A stretch of 8,717 bases of DNA, from NCBI GenBank assembly GCA_017860725.1, contig JAGDMX010000076.1, forward strand, positions 1 to 8,717, given 5' to 3'. Below are positions 1 through 6,805 of the stretch, piece by piece. The notes beneath the pieces are model-generated. The model was not told the DNA's origin. It made no database searches and was given only the letters and a program-made list of their open reading frames with translations. A program made the translations under genes and the position numbers. The DNA is from Chloroflexota bacterium (lineage in GTDB: Bacteria; Chloroflexota; Anaerolineae; Anaerolineales; UBA4823). Every line of letters begins with the position of its first letter. Position 1 is the stretch's first letter.

Positions 1-800
1 GCCAGCGGCAATAGGCTGAGCAAGGTGCGGCTCTGATCATAATAATTCTCGACCAGGGCGCGGTAGGTGCGCACGCGGGTGTAGTGGTCCACATCGCCGG
101 GACGCGTCATACCGACAACTGGGTGAACCAGCAGCGCCCCGTTGACCTCTTCGGCCGCCCGCTTGGTCAGCTCTTCGTGAATACGGTGTAGCGGATTGCG
201 GGTCTGGAAGGCGACTACTTTATCATAACCCATATGCTCCAGGCGTTCGCGCACCTGGGCCGGCGTCAGGCGCAGATCTACGAAGTCATGATATATCGGT
301 AGATTAATCACCTGCAGCTTACCAGAGACATACACCTTGCCCCAGCGTACCATCTCAGAGACGAGAGGGTGCTTGGGATCCGTAGTCCCCAACACCAGAC
401 GCGCCTCTCGCTGCGGGTCGTACGGGTAGATTTCTTCGATCTGCATGATTGCCAGGGTATTGTTGCGGGCGTCTCGCAAGGTGATCTGCTCACCCCAGCT
501 CGGCAATGCACCTTCGTCCACCGGCAGGGTAATCGGGATGGGGAACAGTACCCCATTTTTTAAGCGCATCTCCGTCAGGACTCGCTCGTAATCGGCTTTC
601 CCCATGAAGCGATCGAGCGGAGAAAATGCACCGGTTGCAAGCATTTCCAGGTCGCACAGCGAGCGTGCCGAGATTTGCACCGGAGGCAGCTTATTGGCGT
701 GTTCAATCAGCTCCTCACGTTCGTCCCCGGTTACTAGCAGATTGACAAGCACACCACCGTAGGGCGATATCAATTTTCCATTAGCAGTATTTTTGGACAT
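1..800 (-). CDS. sat: ATP sulfurylase (sulfate adenylyltransferase), 3' part outside window
   Basis: This enzyme makes adenosine 5'-phosphosulfate (APS) from ATP and sulfate in the cytoplasm, the first step of sulfate activation. The first 266 residues are visible; the frame is open to the left edge. Family marks are SPYGGVLVN (12-20) near the N-terminus, ATGAFSPLDRFMG (55-67), the nucleotide-binding QTRNPLHRIHE (199-209, holding QxRN and HxxH) and HPVVGMTRPGD (226-236). The ATG at 800 is preceded by AAGGAGA with a 10-base spacer. A stand-alone Sat is about 390 residues, so at least a third is missing; the sequence style resembles bifunctional Sat/APS-kinase proteins, but the kinase part, if present, is off the edge. 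It follows neuB by 75 bases on the same strand. With the PAPS-type sulfotransferase upstream, it probably supplies sulfate for glycan sulfation rather than only for cysteine synthesis (inference). The family call is firm. Confidence 0.95.
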   Translation of the reverse strand, partial: MSKNTANGKLISPYGGVLVNLLVTGDEREELIEHANKLPPVQISARSLCDLEMLATGAFSPLDRFMGKADYERVLTEMRLKNGVLFPIPITLPVDEGALPSWGEQITLRDARNNTLAIMQIEEIYPYDPQREARLVLGTTDPKHPLVSEMVRWGKVYVSGKLQVINLPIYHDFVDLRLTPAQVRERLEHMGYDKVVAFQTRNPLHRIHEELTKRAAEEVNGALLVHPVVGMTRPGDVDHYTRVRTYRALVENYYDQSRTLLSLLPL

Positions 801-810
801 GTAACAACGG

Positions 811-817
811 TCTCCTT
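811..817 (-). promoter_or_regulatory. Ribosome binding site of sat, within a possible small hairpin
   Basis: AAGGAGA on the minus strand lies 10 bases before the sat ATG, a slightly long spacing. The bases around it can pair: AACAAGG (820-814) with CC and UUGUU (810-809 and 807-803), leaving an AGA loop and one bulged G. This would partly bury the ribosome binding site. The stem is AU-rich and weak, so any regulatory role is speculative. Confidence 0.55.
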
Positions 818-875
818 GTTGAGTAGTATAAGGCTCCCCCCTCCACGCAGCGCGCTTCTGGTTCAGCCCTGAAAT

Positions 876-1748
876 TTATGCTTTGCGGCGCAATTTTTGA
901 CGCGCCGACATTTCACTGGGATAGACTTGCTTAACACCATCCCCCATGGCTTGCTCGATCACCCGAATATCCCGAACTAATCGCATCAGGCCCCAGGGCT
1001 CCACTGAGGCCGCCTGGTCGCTGCCCCACATAGCACGGTCTAGGGTGATGTGACGCTCGACAAATGCAGCTCCCAGCGTAATCGCCGCCAGGGTGGTTTG
1101 CAGACCAACTTCGTGCCCTGAATAACCCACCGGACAGTTGAAGTGCTTTTGAAGCGTTTTAATCATGCGCAGGTTCAGCTCACCTGGCGGGCAAGGGTAA
1201 GTACTGGTGCTATGAGCGATCGCCAGGTTCTCCGTTCCGAGGGTTGACACCCCTTGTTCAATCTCCTCGAAAGTGGACATACCCGTAGAAAGAATGATCG
1301 GTCGCCCCTTGCTGCGGATTTTATTCAACAACCGGATATCAGTCAAGGAGGCTGAGGCAATCTTATAGCAGGGAGGAGAGAACTGCTCGATGAAATCTAC
1401 CGAGTCCTCATCCCAGCAAGAAGCAAACCATAGGATGCCCTTATCCTGGCAGTAGCGATCGATCTCGTTATATTCATCAAAGCCAAACTCGACTTTACGG
1501 CGATATTCCAGGTAAGAGATAATCCCCCACGGCGTCTCGCGCATGATATTCTGGTATTCAGGCGGCACCGCTTTCTCTGGAGTGCGCTTCTGGAATTTCA
1601 CCGCGTCGCAGCCCGCCATGACAGCCACGTCAATCAGCCGCTTGGCGACCCCCAAATCGCCGTTATGATTGATTCCGATCTCGGCGATAATAAAGGTGGG
1701 ATGACCATCCCCAATCATTCTATTTCCGATCAGCAACTCGATTGGCAT
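876..1748 (-). CDS. neuB: NeuB-family nonulosonate (sialic acid-type) synthase lacking the SAF domain
   Basis: NeuB-type enzymes condense phosphoenolpyruvate with a mannose-type sugar (ManNAc, its 6-phosphate, or a relative) to give a nine-carbon nonulosonic acid. The 290 residues form the TIM-barrel part: AEIGINHNG (22-30), VKFQKRTPEKAVP (50-62), ILSTGMST (152-159), GYSGHE (208-213) and VERHITLD (230-237), whose histidines match the metal ligands of the family, then GSDQAASVEP (242-251). The protein stops after SARQKLRRKA, where usual NeuB proteins of about 340-350 residues continue into the SAF (antifreeze-like) domain that caps the partner subunit's active site. The stop is a clean TAA and no SAF-like sequence follows, so this looks like a natural short form. 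GAGGAA 5 bases before the ATG supports the start. It lies 35 bases after neuA. The exact sugar (Neu5Ac, Kdn, legionaminic or other) cannot be read from the sequence. Confidence 0.93.
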   Translation of the reverse strand: MPIELLIGNRMIGDGHPTFIIAEIGINHNGDLGVAKRLIDVAVMAGCDAVKFQKRTPEKAVPPEYQNIMRETPWGIISYLEYRRKVEFGFDEYNEIDRYCQDKGILWFASCWDEDSVDFIEQFSPPCYKIASASLTDIRLLNKIRSKGRPIILSTGMSTFEEIEQGVSTLGTENLAIAHSTSTYPCPPGELNLRMIKTLQKHFNCPVGYSGHEVGLQTTLAAITLGAAFVERHITLDRAMWGSDQAASVEPWGLMRLVRDIRVIEQAMGDGVKQVYPSEMSARQKLRRKA

Positions 1749-1753
1749 ATCTA

Positions 1754-1759
1754 TTCCTC
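1754..1759 (-). promoter_or_regulatory. Ribosome binding site of neuB
   Basis: GAGGAA on the minus strand sits 5 bases before the ATG at 1748, in the 35-base gap after the neuA stop codon. It fixes the neuB start and indicates that neuB can be translated independently of neuA. Confidence 0.7.
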
Positions 1760-1783
1760 ATAGTTTTACGGCTCAAGTAGTTA

Positions 1784-2956
1784 TTACCCCGACCTGCTCA
1801 GCATAATCAGCTCGCAGATTTCACGCAGCGCTCCCTGCCCTCCTGCATGTTGTAACACAACATCGGCCTGTCCCAATATGGTCGGATGGGCGTCGGCAAC
1901 CGCTACAGCACAGCCTACCAGTTGCATGCAGCCCAGATCATTGACATCGTTGCCGACATAGATCACTTTGGCAGCATCCAATCCCTGCTTTGCCAGCCAC
2001 TTCTGCAGCGCCTCGGCTTTATTGGCAATGCCGTGCAGGCAGGCTAATCCCAGCTTAGTGGCACGCGCCCGCACGACCGGGTTTGACTCAGTCGACAGGA
2101 CCAGGATCGGCAAGCCGGTTTTCTTCAACTGCGCGACCCCATGCCCGTCACCGCGGTCACATATCACCGCCTCCCTGCCATCTTGAAAAACGATCACCCG
2201 GTTATCAGTAAAGACGCCGTCGAAATCGAGCACCAAGGCTTGAACGTCTCGCGGGAGGTTAGCCTGGCGGCGAGCCGCTTGTTGGTCGCGCAGCAGCACT
2301 TCTGCCACCTGATAATCCACCGGGTCGTCGATCTCCAGGCGGCGCTCGGTCGGCATGACATACATAGCAGTCCTGCCGAAAAATCGGTGGCGCGCCGCCA
2401 GGAAACCTGGCACACGCATCACATACACTGCCCCGGTTTCCAGATACTGCGGCTCACGCTCCTGGCGTAGCGGGCGGATGCGTTTATCGTGGTTGATCCC
2501 CAGGCTGTCGCCATCCGGATCGCTTCTCCACAAAAAGTAATGAAATGGGATCACTGCCAGAGCGGTGTCGGCAGCCTGGTCGAGTAGTGCTTGAACAGTT
2601 CCGTCAATATCCTCGGCGAGCGTAAGGGGAGAAGTGCACTGCAGAAAAACCAGCACATCCGGTCGGTAACCTTCATTTTGCTGCATACTTTCCAGGGTGT
2701 GCAAAAGCGCCAACTCTGAAGATGCACGGTCGCCACTGATCTCCGCCGGGCGCCAGACAACCTGCGCGCCGGACTGTTTGGCAATAGCGCCAATTTCAGC
2801 GTCATCAGTCGATACCACCACCCGGTTTACGTAACGTGCCTGGCGCGCCTGCTCAATATTATAGGCAATCAGCGGTTTACTGGCTAACGGCAGAATATTC
2901 TTGCGCGGGATGCCTTTTGAGCCGCCACGCGCCGGGATAACAGCTAAGCATTCCAT
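1784..2956 (-). CDS. neuA: CMP-nonulosonate synthetase fused to KdsC-like HAD phosphatase
   Basis: A bifunctional 390-residue protein. Residues 1-225 are a CMP-sialic acid synthetase (cytidylyltransferase): IPARGGSKGIPRKNI (7-21) binds CTP, followed by LQCTSPL (105-111), ETGAVYV (173-179) and EIDDPVDY (208-215) with metal-binding aspartates. Residues 237-390 are a KdsC-type HAD phosphatase: LDFDGVFTD (243-251, nucleophile D244 and acid/base D246), S288 in VLST, K313, and GNDVND (335-340). All four HAD motifs are intact, so the phosphatase should be active. Together they would dephosphorylate a nonulosonate 9-phosphate and then activate it with CTP. Vertebrate CMAS has the same two-domain layout. 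I chose ATG 2956 because GGGTGAT lies 7 bases upstream and the protein then begins directly with the usual MxxLAVIPARGG. GTG 2968 and ATG 2965 in the same frame are alternatives adding 3-4 residues. The start is one base after the GH3 stop. Confidence 0.94.
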   Translation of the reverse strand: MECLAVIPARGGSKGIPRKNILPLASKPLIAYNIEQARQARYVNRVVVSTDDAEIGAIAKQSGAQVVWRPAEISGDRASSELALLHTLESMQQNEGYRPDVLVFLQCTSPLTLAEDIDGTVQALLDQAADTALAVIPFHYFLWRSDPDGDSLGINHDKRIRPLRQEREPQYLETGAVYVMRVPGFLAARHRFFGRTAMYVMPTERRLEIDDPVDYQVAEVLLRDQQAARRQANLPRDVQALVLDFDGVFTDNRVIVFQDGREAVICDRGDGHGVAQLKKTGLPILVLSTESNPVVRARATKLGLACLHGIANKAEALQKWLAKQGLDAAKVIYVGNDVNDLGCMQLVGCAVAVADAHPTILGQADVVLQHAGGQGALREICELIMLSRSG

Positions 2957-2957
2957 A

Positions 2958-4748
2958 TTATTCATCACCCGTTGTTGTCAACTGTAACATCCCGGGGAGG
3001 GGGTTACTTCCCGAAATGCTTGCCTGACCGGTCAGCAGATCAATCAATCCTTCAAGTGCCCCCTGATTTCTGCCAAAAGTTGCTATATAACCGTCCACGC
3101 GCGGGAAATCCAACCAGTCTGTGGGTGATTTCAATGCCACCGCGATTACTGGCGTATCATTCCTTGCCAACAGACGAGCAAGCCTCATCTGCCATTTGCT
3201 TTTTGTGAGGCTTTGGATGTGAGATTGCCAGGTGAACAGTAAAACAAGGTCAAATTTTTGGGCAGTCTTCGGCAGCGTCTGAAGAAGATCCTGCTCTTTA
3301 ATGATTCCTTCCCAGGGTGGAGAATAATTAACCCGCTCCGTTCGAATTCCCTGCGTCTGGAGGGCGGCCTCGAGCATTGGGTAAAAATCCCAGCTCGCGT
3401 CTGGCCCAATAATCAACACCTGGCGGATATCCCCTGGCAAGGGAACCAAGCTCCCATTACCTTTGAAGACAGTCACTGCGCGCTGACCGATTTCAATGGC
3501 CACGCTTGCATTATCTGACCAGGCCGGTTCGCCTGTTTCCTTTAGCGGAAATGCATTTAGCCCTTGGAGGGCCTTCAACTGTAAGATTGAGAGGACCGCC
3601 TGATCTAAGCGCCCCATCGGCAGCTCACCCGACTCAATAGCGGATAGCAGATGTTCTATGGATGCTTGCGCATCCTCTGCAGATGGAATGAGCAGCAAAT
3701 CGACTCCTGCTTTGACGGCTTCTAAAGTCGCTTGCGGAACATTGATGCCGCCGCTAATCACCCCCTGCATATTCATGGCGTCGCTCAACACAACCCCTTC
3801 GAATTTCAGATCGTCCCGCAACAACCGAACCATCTCGGGAGATCGGCTGGCAGGCAGGTCATTACCGCTGATCTTGGGAAAAGCAATATGGCTGATCATC
3901 ACGACAGGTGCACCGGCTGCCAGACCTCTACGAAAAGGCAACAGGTAGGATGTCTCCAGGAGCTGTCGCTCTACCTGATCGACCGGCAAGAGATTGTGTG
4001 AGTCATCCGCCACACCACCATGACCGGGAAAGTGTTTGAGGACAGGGATCAAGCCGGCATCCAGATAGCCAGTGACTGCCTGGGCAATATACTCACTTAC
4101 TTTTTGAGGATCATCTCCGAAGGTTCGCAAGGCGACGATGCGACTATCGTAATTGAATAACACATCTGCAACAGGGCCCAGCACCATATTGATGCCACTA
4201 TAAGCCAGCTCCTGACCGGATGATCGCGCTGCCCGGTAAGCAAATTCCGGATCGCCAGTAGCAGCTTGCGCCAGGGCATCCGGGAAAATGGTCGCCCCTT
4301 CTGCGAACCGGTATACAGACTCCCCTTCGTGATCCAGGGCAGTAATTAACGGAATTGCCTGGTCTGGTCGAGCACCGGCAGCAGTACGCGCACAGTTCTG
4401 TATCTCCCCTGTGAATTGGCGCAGTTGTTGAGGGCTGGCAGCATTTTCCATCCGAAAAAATATTCCGCCTGGCTGGAGGCGCTGAACCAATTCACAACTG
4501 CCACCGGTCAACTCACGCCCCGCAATGCCCATCAAGACAATTTGACCAACTTTTTCTGGAAGAGACATCCCGGCCAGGATTTTCTTCGCCCAAGACAAGT
4601 CGGAGCCGGGAGACTCAGTAGGTTGGGATATGGAGCTTAACGCAGGAAGCCAGGTTTTAACCTCGCTCGGGGAAGGATCCAAGGACGCTGAGCAAGCCGA
4701 TAAAAACATGCAAAGTGCGCAGAACAGCGCAAGGATTCGGATTACCAT
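2958..4748 (-). CDS. nagZ: Lipoprotein glycoside hydrolase family 3 beta-N-acetylhexosaminidase (NagZ-like)
   Basis: Predicted to remove beta-linked N-acetylglucosamine (or a related N-acetylhexosamine) from glycans or muropeptides outside the cytoplasm. The 596-residue protein opens with a lipoprotein signal: a hydrophobic stretch from residue 3 and lipobox LSAC with Cys19. The catalytic TIM barrel spans about 50-395. It holds KHFPGHG (238-244) and, four residues on, DSH (249-251), the Asp-His dyad that marks NagZ-type GH3 enzymes. The nucleophile is D323 in LSDAMNM. Residues about 400-596 resemble the GH3 C-terminal alpha/beta domain, so this is the two-domain form also seen in Bacillus subtilis NagZ, not the short Gram-negative form. 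ATG 4748 overlaps the oxidoreductase stop by 7 bases with no good ribosome binding site, suggesting coupled translation. The next gene, neuA, starts one base after its stop. Its place in a biosynthesis operon is unusual. Family and activity class are secure; the natural substrate is not. Confidence 0.93.
   Translation of the reverse strand: MVIRILALFCALCMFLSACSASLDPSPSEVKTWLPALSSISQPTESPGSDLSWAKKILAGMSLPEKVGQIVLMGIAGRELTGGSCELVQRLQPGGIFFRMENAASPQQLRQFTGEIQNCARTAAGARPDQAIPLITALDHEGESVYRFAEGATIFPDALAQAATGDPEFAYRAARSSGQELAYSGINMVLGPVADVLFNYDSRIVALRTFGDDPQKVSEYIAQAVTGYLDAGLIPVLKHFPGHGGVADDSHNLLPVDQVERQLLETSYLLPFRRGLAAGAPVVMISHIAFPKISGNDLPASRSPEMVRLLRDDLKFEGVVLSDAMNMQGVISGGINVPQATLEAVKAGVDLLLIPSAEDAQASIEHLLSAIESGELPMGRLDQAVLSILQLKALQGLNAFPLKETGEPAWSDNASVAIEIGQRAVTVFKGNGSLVPLPGDIRQVLIIGPDASWDFYPMLEAALQTQGIRTERVNYSPPWEGIIKEQDLLQTLPKTAQKFDLVLLFTWQSHIQSLTKSKWQMRLARLLARNDTPVIAVALKSPTDWLDFPRVDGYIATFGRNQGALEGLIDLLTGQASISGSNPLPGMLQLTTTGDE
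2964..2970 (-). promoter_or_regulatory. Ribosome binding site that decides the neuA start
   Basis: GGGTGAT on the minus strand, complementary to the end of 16S rRNA, lies 7 bases before ATG 2956. It sits inside the last codons of the GH3 gene and overlaps the alternative GTG 2968 and ATG 2965 starts. This favours 2956 and implies that neuA translation is coupled to the end of GH3 translation. Confidence 0.6.
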
Positions 4749-5743
4749 TCAGAATTAATGTCGATCATCTTCTTGGATTGAGCGGATAATACCGCCGATA
4801 AAGCAAGCTGTAATGCCCGGATGCCATCTTCCAGTGAACAGGCGGGTGTAGCCTCTTCAGAAATTACCGCCAGAAAGTGGCGCATCTCATCTAGGAATAG
4901 CTTATTCCTCTCGAAGTTTTCCGGTATAGGTAAGCATTCCCACCCCCCTGTTGATACAGCCCGAAATAGCCCGACATTTCCGTCAGCATTATCCCAACAC
5001 AGGGTGCCTTGATTCCCGATGATCTCCAGGCGGTGCTCAGGCGGTCGTTGATTATAATCCAGATGCAGGCTGCCGAGTACTCCGTTTTGGAAACGTAGCC
5101 CGATCTCAGCCGTATCTTCCACATCCAACCCGAGACCGCCCTGGCTACCGGTGAAAGCCCACAACGATTGCACCTCTCCTATCAGCCAGCGCAGGTAATC
5201 CAGCGGGTGAGACAGAGTCAATATCACGCCCCCACCCAAATCGGCTCGAGCACTGTAGCCAGAGTGGTAGTCTTCCCAGGGATGCCAGGCCGGCAGATAT
5301 TCCCCCCAATGGGCATGCACAGATAGAGGCTGCCCAATGGCGCCCTCTCCAAGCCTACGCATGATTTGCTGCAGCCCCGGGTGGAAGCGGAACTGATAAC
5401 CAACCAGCACATGTACGCCTGTGCGTTCCACCGCCGCTTTTAGCGCGATCACTCCTTCTAGTGAATGGGACACCGGCTTTTCAAGCAGCAGGTGGCAACC
5501 GGCGTGGGCCGCCGGGATGGCCACATCCAGATGGCGGGAGGTGGGGTTGGCAACGATCACTGCATCCGGCTTGTGGGCTAGAGCGGCTTGCAGGTCGGTC
5601 TCAACCGGAAAACCGGACAGCTCATCATCTGGCAGCGTGCTCTGAAAAGTGCGGTACAGCAGGATATCGTCCTGTCCCAGAGCGAGCAAATTGCGCAGAT
5701 GGCGCCGGCCAATCGATCCCAGGCCAGCGATCATAAACTTCAT
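4742..5743 (-). CDS. Gfo/Idh/MocA-family NAD(P)-dependent sugar oxidoreductase
   Basis: A 333-residue dehydrogenase of the glucose-fructose oxidoreductase/inositol dehydrogenase family. The N-terminal Rossmann fold starts MIAGLGSIGRRHLRN (4-18). ANPTSRH (65-71) and EKP (88-90), the family's cofactor and catalytic motif, follow. The C-terminal alpha/beta domain has GGGVILTLSHPLD (170-182) with H179 and D182. The aspartate usually found in this motif (GGGxLxDxGxH) is Thr176 here. I chose ATG 5743 because AGGTGGGG lies 9 bases upstream and the protein then begins at the Rossmann strand; a GTG at 5758 would add five residues. It starts 18 bases after the sulfotransferase stop and overlaps the GH3 start by 7 bases. 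Members near nonulosonate genes are often assumed to modify the sugar precursor or nucleotide sugar, but the substrate cannot be told from sequence. Confidence 0.92.
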   Translation of the reverse strand: MKFMIAGLGSIGRRHLRNLLALGQDDILLYRTFQSTLPDDELSGFPVETDLQAALAHKPDAVIVANPTSRHLDVAIPAAHAGCHLLLEKPVSHSLEGVIALKAAVERTGVHVLVGYQFRFHPGLQQIMRRLGEGAIGQPLSVHAHWGEYLPAWHPWEDYHSGYSARADLGGGVILTLSHPLDYLRWLIGEVQSLWAFTGSQGGLGLDVEDTAEIGLRFQNGVLGSLHLDYNQRPPEHRLEIIGNQGTLCWDNADGNVGLFRAVSTGGWECLPIPENFERNKLFLDEMRHFLAVISEEATPACSLEDGIRALQLALSAVLSAQSKKMIDINSEW

Positions 5744-5752
5744 CGGTTGTAG

Positions 5753-5760
5753 CCCCACCT
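5753..5760 (-). promoter_or_regulatory. Ribosome binding site of the Gfo/Idh/MocA gene
   Basis: AGGTGGGG on the minus strand lies 9 bases before ATG 5743 and just after the sulfotransferase stop. It contains the alternative GTG (5758), which has no comparable site in front of it, so the ATG is preferred. Confidence 0.55.
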
Positions 5761-5761
5761 G

Positions 5762-6805
5762 CTAGTCAGCGTCATATTCCCAACTCGCCAGGGCCGTTCC
5801 AGCCTCTTCCTTGAAAATCTGGCGGTCCCTGGTAGTGAAAACTTCCTGCCAGCTACCGCGCCGGCCTTTCTGGATACTGCCAGCCATCTCTCCGGCTTTT
5901 TGCTGCTGCCAGTCGGCGTCCGGATTGTGCTGCATTTCGCCCTCCAGTTCCTGGCGCAAGCCGGTAACATTCGGATCAACGCCCAGAAAAGCCCAGATAC
6001 GGCTCATCTGCTCCCAGGGCTGAGTCAGAAGGTCTTCATAGCGCAGATGAAGGTAATGCTCACCGAGCAGGTCGTGGCCGACCTGCTCGGTGAAGGTTAC
6101 GTTCTCCACCCAACGCCGGGCTTCCTGCCGCAAATTCTTTGCTTGAAACAGAGAGCGCTGGCCACTCAAAAAAGGCTCCGGGTCGCGAGTAAACTCATCG
6201 CGGAGATGCAGGTCTTCTTTTGAAAGCAATTGGGGCGTATCGATAAAGGACTGAAAACGGTGCGACAACACGGCATCACGCCCATCGCGGATGATAAAGA
6301 TCAATCTGGCATCAGGATAAATTTTGTACATCAGGCGTACCGCCTGCCCGTTCAGCAAGCTATTGGGGCTTTTATCCCCTACTCGGAAGTCTGGTCCGGC
6401 TTTCCCCACCTGGCGCGCTTCGCGCTCCATGATGAAATCGCTGACCGCGCGCAGCACTACCGGCGATAAATCTCTCCCGCGGTTCCAGCGGTTGCTGCGG
6501 CGGGACAGCCAGCTGCCAATCTCGGGATCCGCCACCAGGGCCTCCAGTAATGGAGTACGAGTGAAGAAATGCGCCTGGTAATTGCAGTGAACATTCGGGT
6601 GCAGTCGGATCAATCGGGTCAGCAAAGTCGTGCCCGAGCGGGCGTGCCCGAAGATAAAATACTTCTCAGTGGGGAAGAAAGACCTGGCCTCGACAACTTC
6701 TTCGGCAGTAATCGCCGGGATCTCCCGGCGCGGTGCGGATCCGATCGAGCCGCCTGCCAGCGCCCGCTTTGCCAGCTTCAATCGCCGAACCAGCTCATTG
6801 GCCAT
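5762..6805 (-). CDS. PAPS-dependent sulfotransferase (carbohydrate-type)
   Basis: Transfers a sulfuryl group from PAPS to an acceptor, probably a glycan given the neighbours. The 347-residue protein has all three expected PAPS-binding elements: the 5'-phosphosulfate loop FGHARSGTTLL (52-62), the 3'-phosphate site IIRDGRDAVLSHRF (171-184, with R173 and S181), and the late KGRRGSWQEVFT (313-324), which matches the RKGxxGxWKxxFT region of classical sulfotransferases. LRYEDLL (254-260) is also typical. There is no signal peptide or membrane segment, so it should act in the cytoplasm on a nucleotide-, lipid- or protein-linked acceptor. The frame is open for 37 more codons upstream, but those lie over the end of the glycosyltransferase gene and do not resemble the family. 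ATG 6805 has GGAG 7 bases upstream and overlaps the previous gene by 11 bases. A perfect inverted repeat lies at 6060-6093. The acceptor is unknown. Confidence 0.92.
   Translation of the reverse strand: MANELVRRLKLAKRALAGGSIGSAPRREIPAITAEEVVEARSFFPTEKYFIFGHARSGTTLLTRLIRLHPNVHCNYQAHFFTRTPLLEALVADPEIGSWLSRRSNRWNRGRDLSPVVLRAVSDFIMEREARQVGKAGPDFRVGDKSPNSLLNGQAVRLMYKIYPDARLIFIIRDGRDAVLSHRFQSFIDTPQLLSKEDLHLRDEFTRDPEPFLSGQRSLFQAKNLRQEARRWVENVTFTEQVGHDLLGEHYLHLRYEDLLTQPWEQMSRIWAFLGVDPNVTGLRQELEGEMQHNPDADWQQQKAGEMAGSIQKGRRGSWQEVFTTRDRQIFKEEAGTALASWEYDAD
6060..6093 (-). repeat. Perfect 15-bp inverted repeat with 4-base loop inside the sulfotransferase gene
   Basis: The arms are TCACCGAGCAGGTCG (6060-6074) and its exact reverse complement (6079-6093), separated by TGGC. 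The hairpin is GC-rich and would be very stable in the transcript. It encodes the stretch TEQVGHDLLGE of the sulfotransferase, which is in frame and fits the family, so it is not an obvious insertion. No run of T follows, so it does not look like an intrinsic terminator. It could act as a pause, processing or mRNA-stability element, or be a chance effect of coding. Confidence 0.9.

Noticed and set aside
369..563. Open frames on both strands inside the first 600 bases
   Set aside because: They lie within the sat reading frame, whose motifs are unmistakable, and encode nothing recognisable.
825..830. TATACT, a possible -10 box ahead of sat on the minus strand
   Set aside because: No -35-like hexamer lies 16-18 bases upstream and there is no extended -10, so a promoter cannot be claimed.
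801..875. Possible terminator in the neuB-sat gap
   Set aside because: No stable stem followed by a T run is present on the minus strand; transcription probably reads through.
5900..6223. Plus-strand open frame of 107 codons opposite the sulfotransferase
   Set aside because: It is a shadow of a well-supported gene. Its resemblance to the sense protein (EQV and DLLGE on both strands) comes only from the perfect inverted repeat at 6060-6093.
6713..6730. Short palindrome CGCCGGGA-TC-TCCCGGCG near the sulfotransferase start
   Set aside because: Only 8-bp arms in GC-rich coding sequence; expected by chance at this length and without supporting context.
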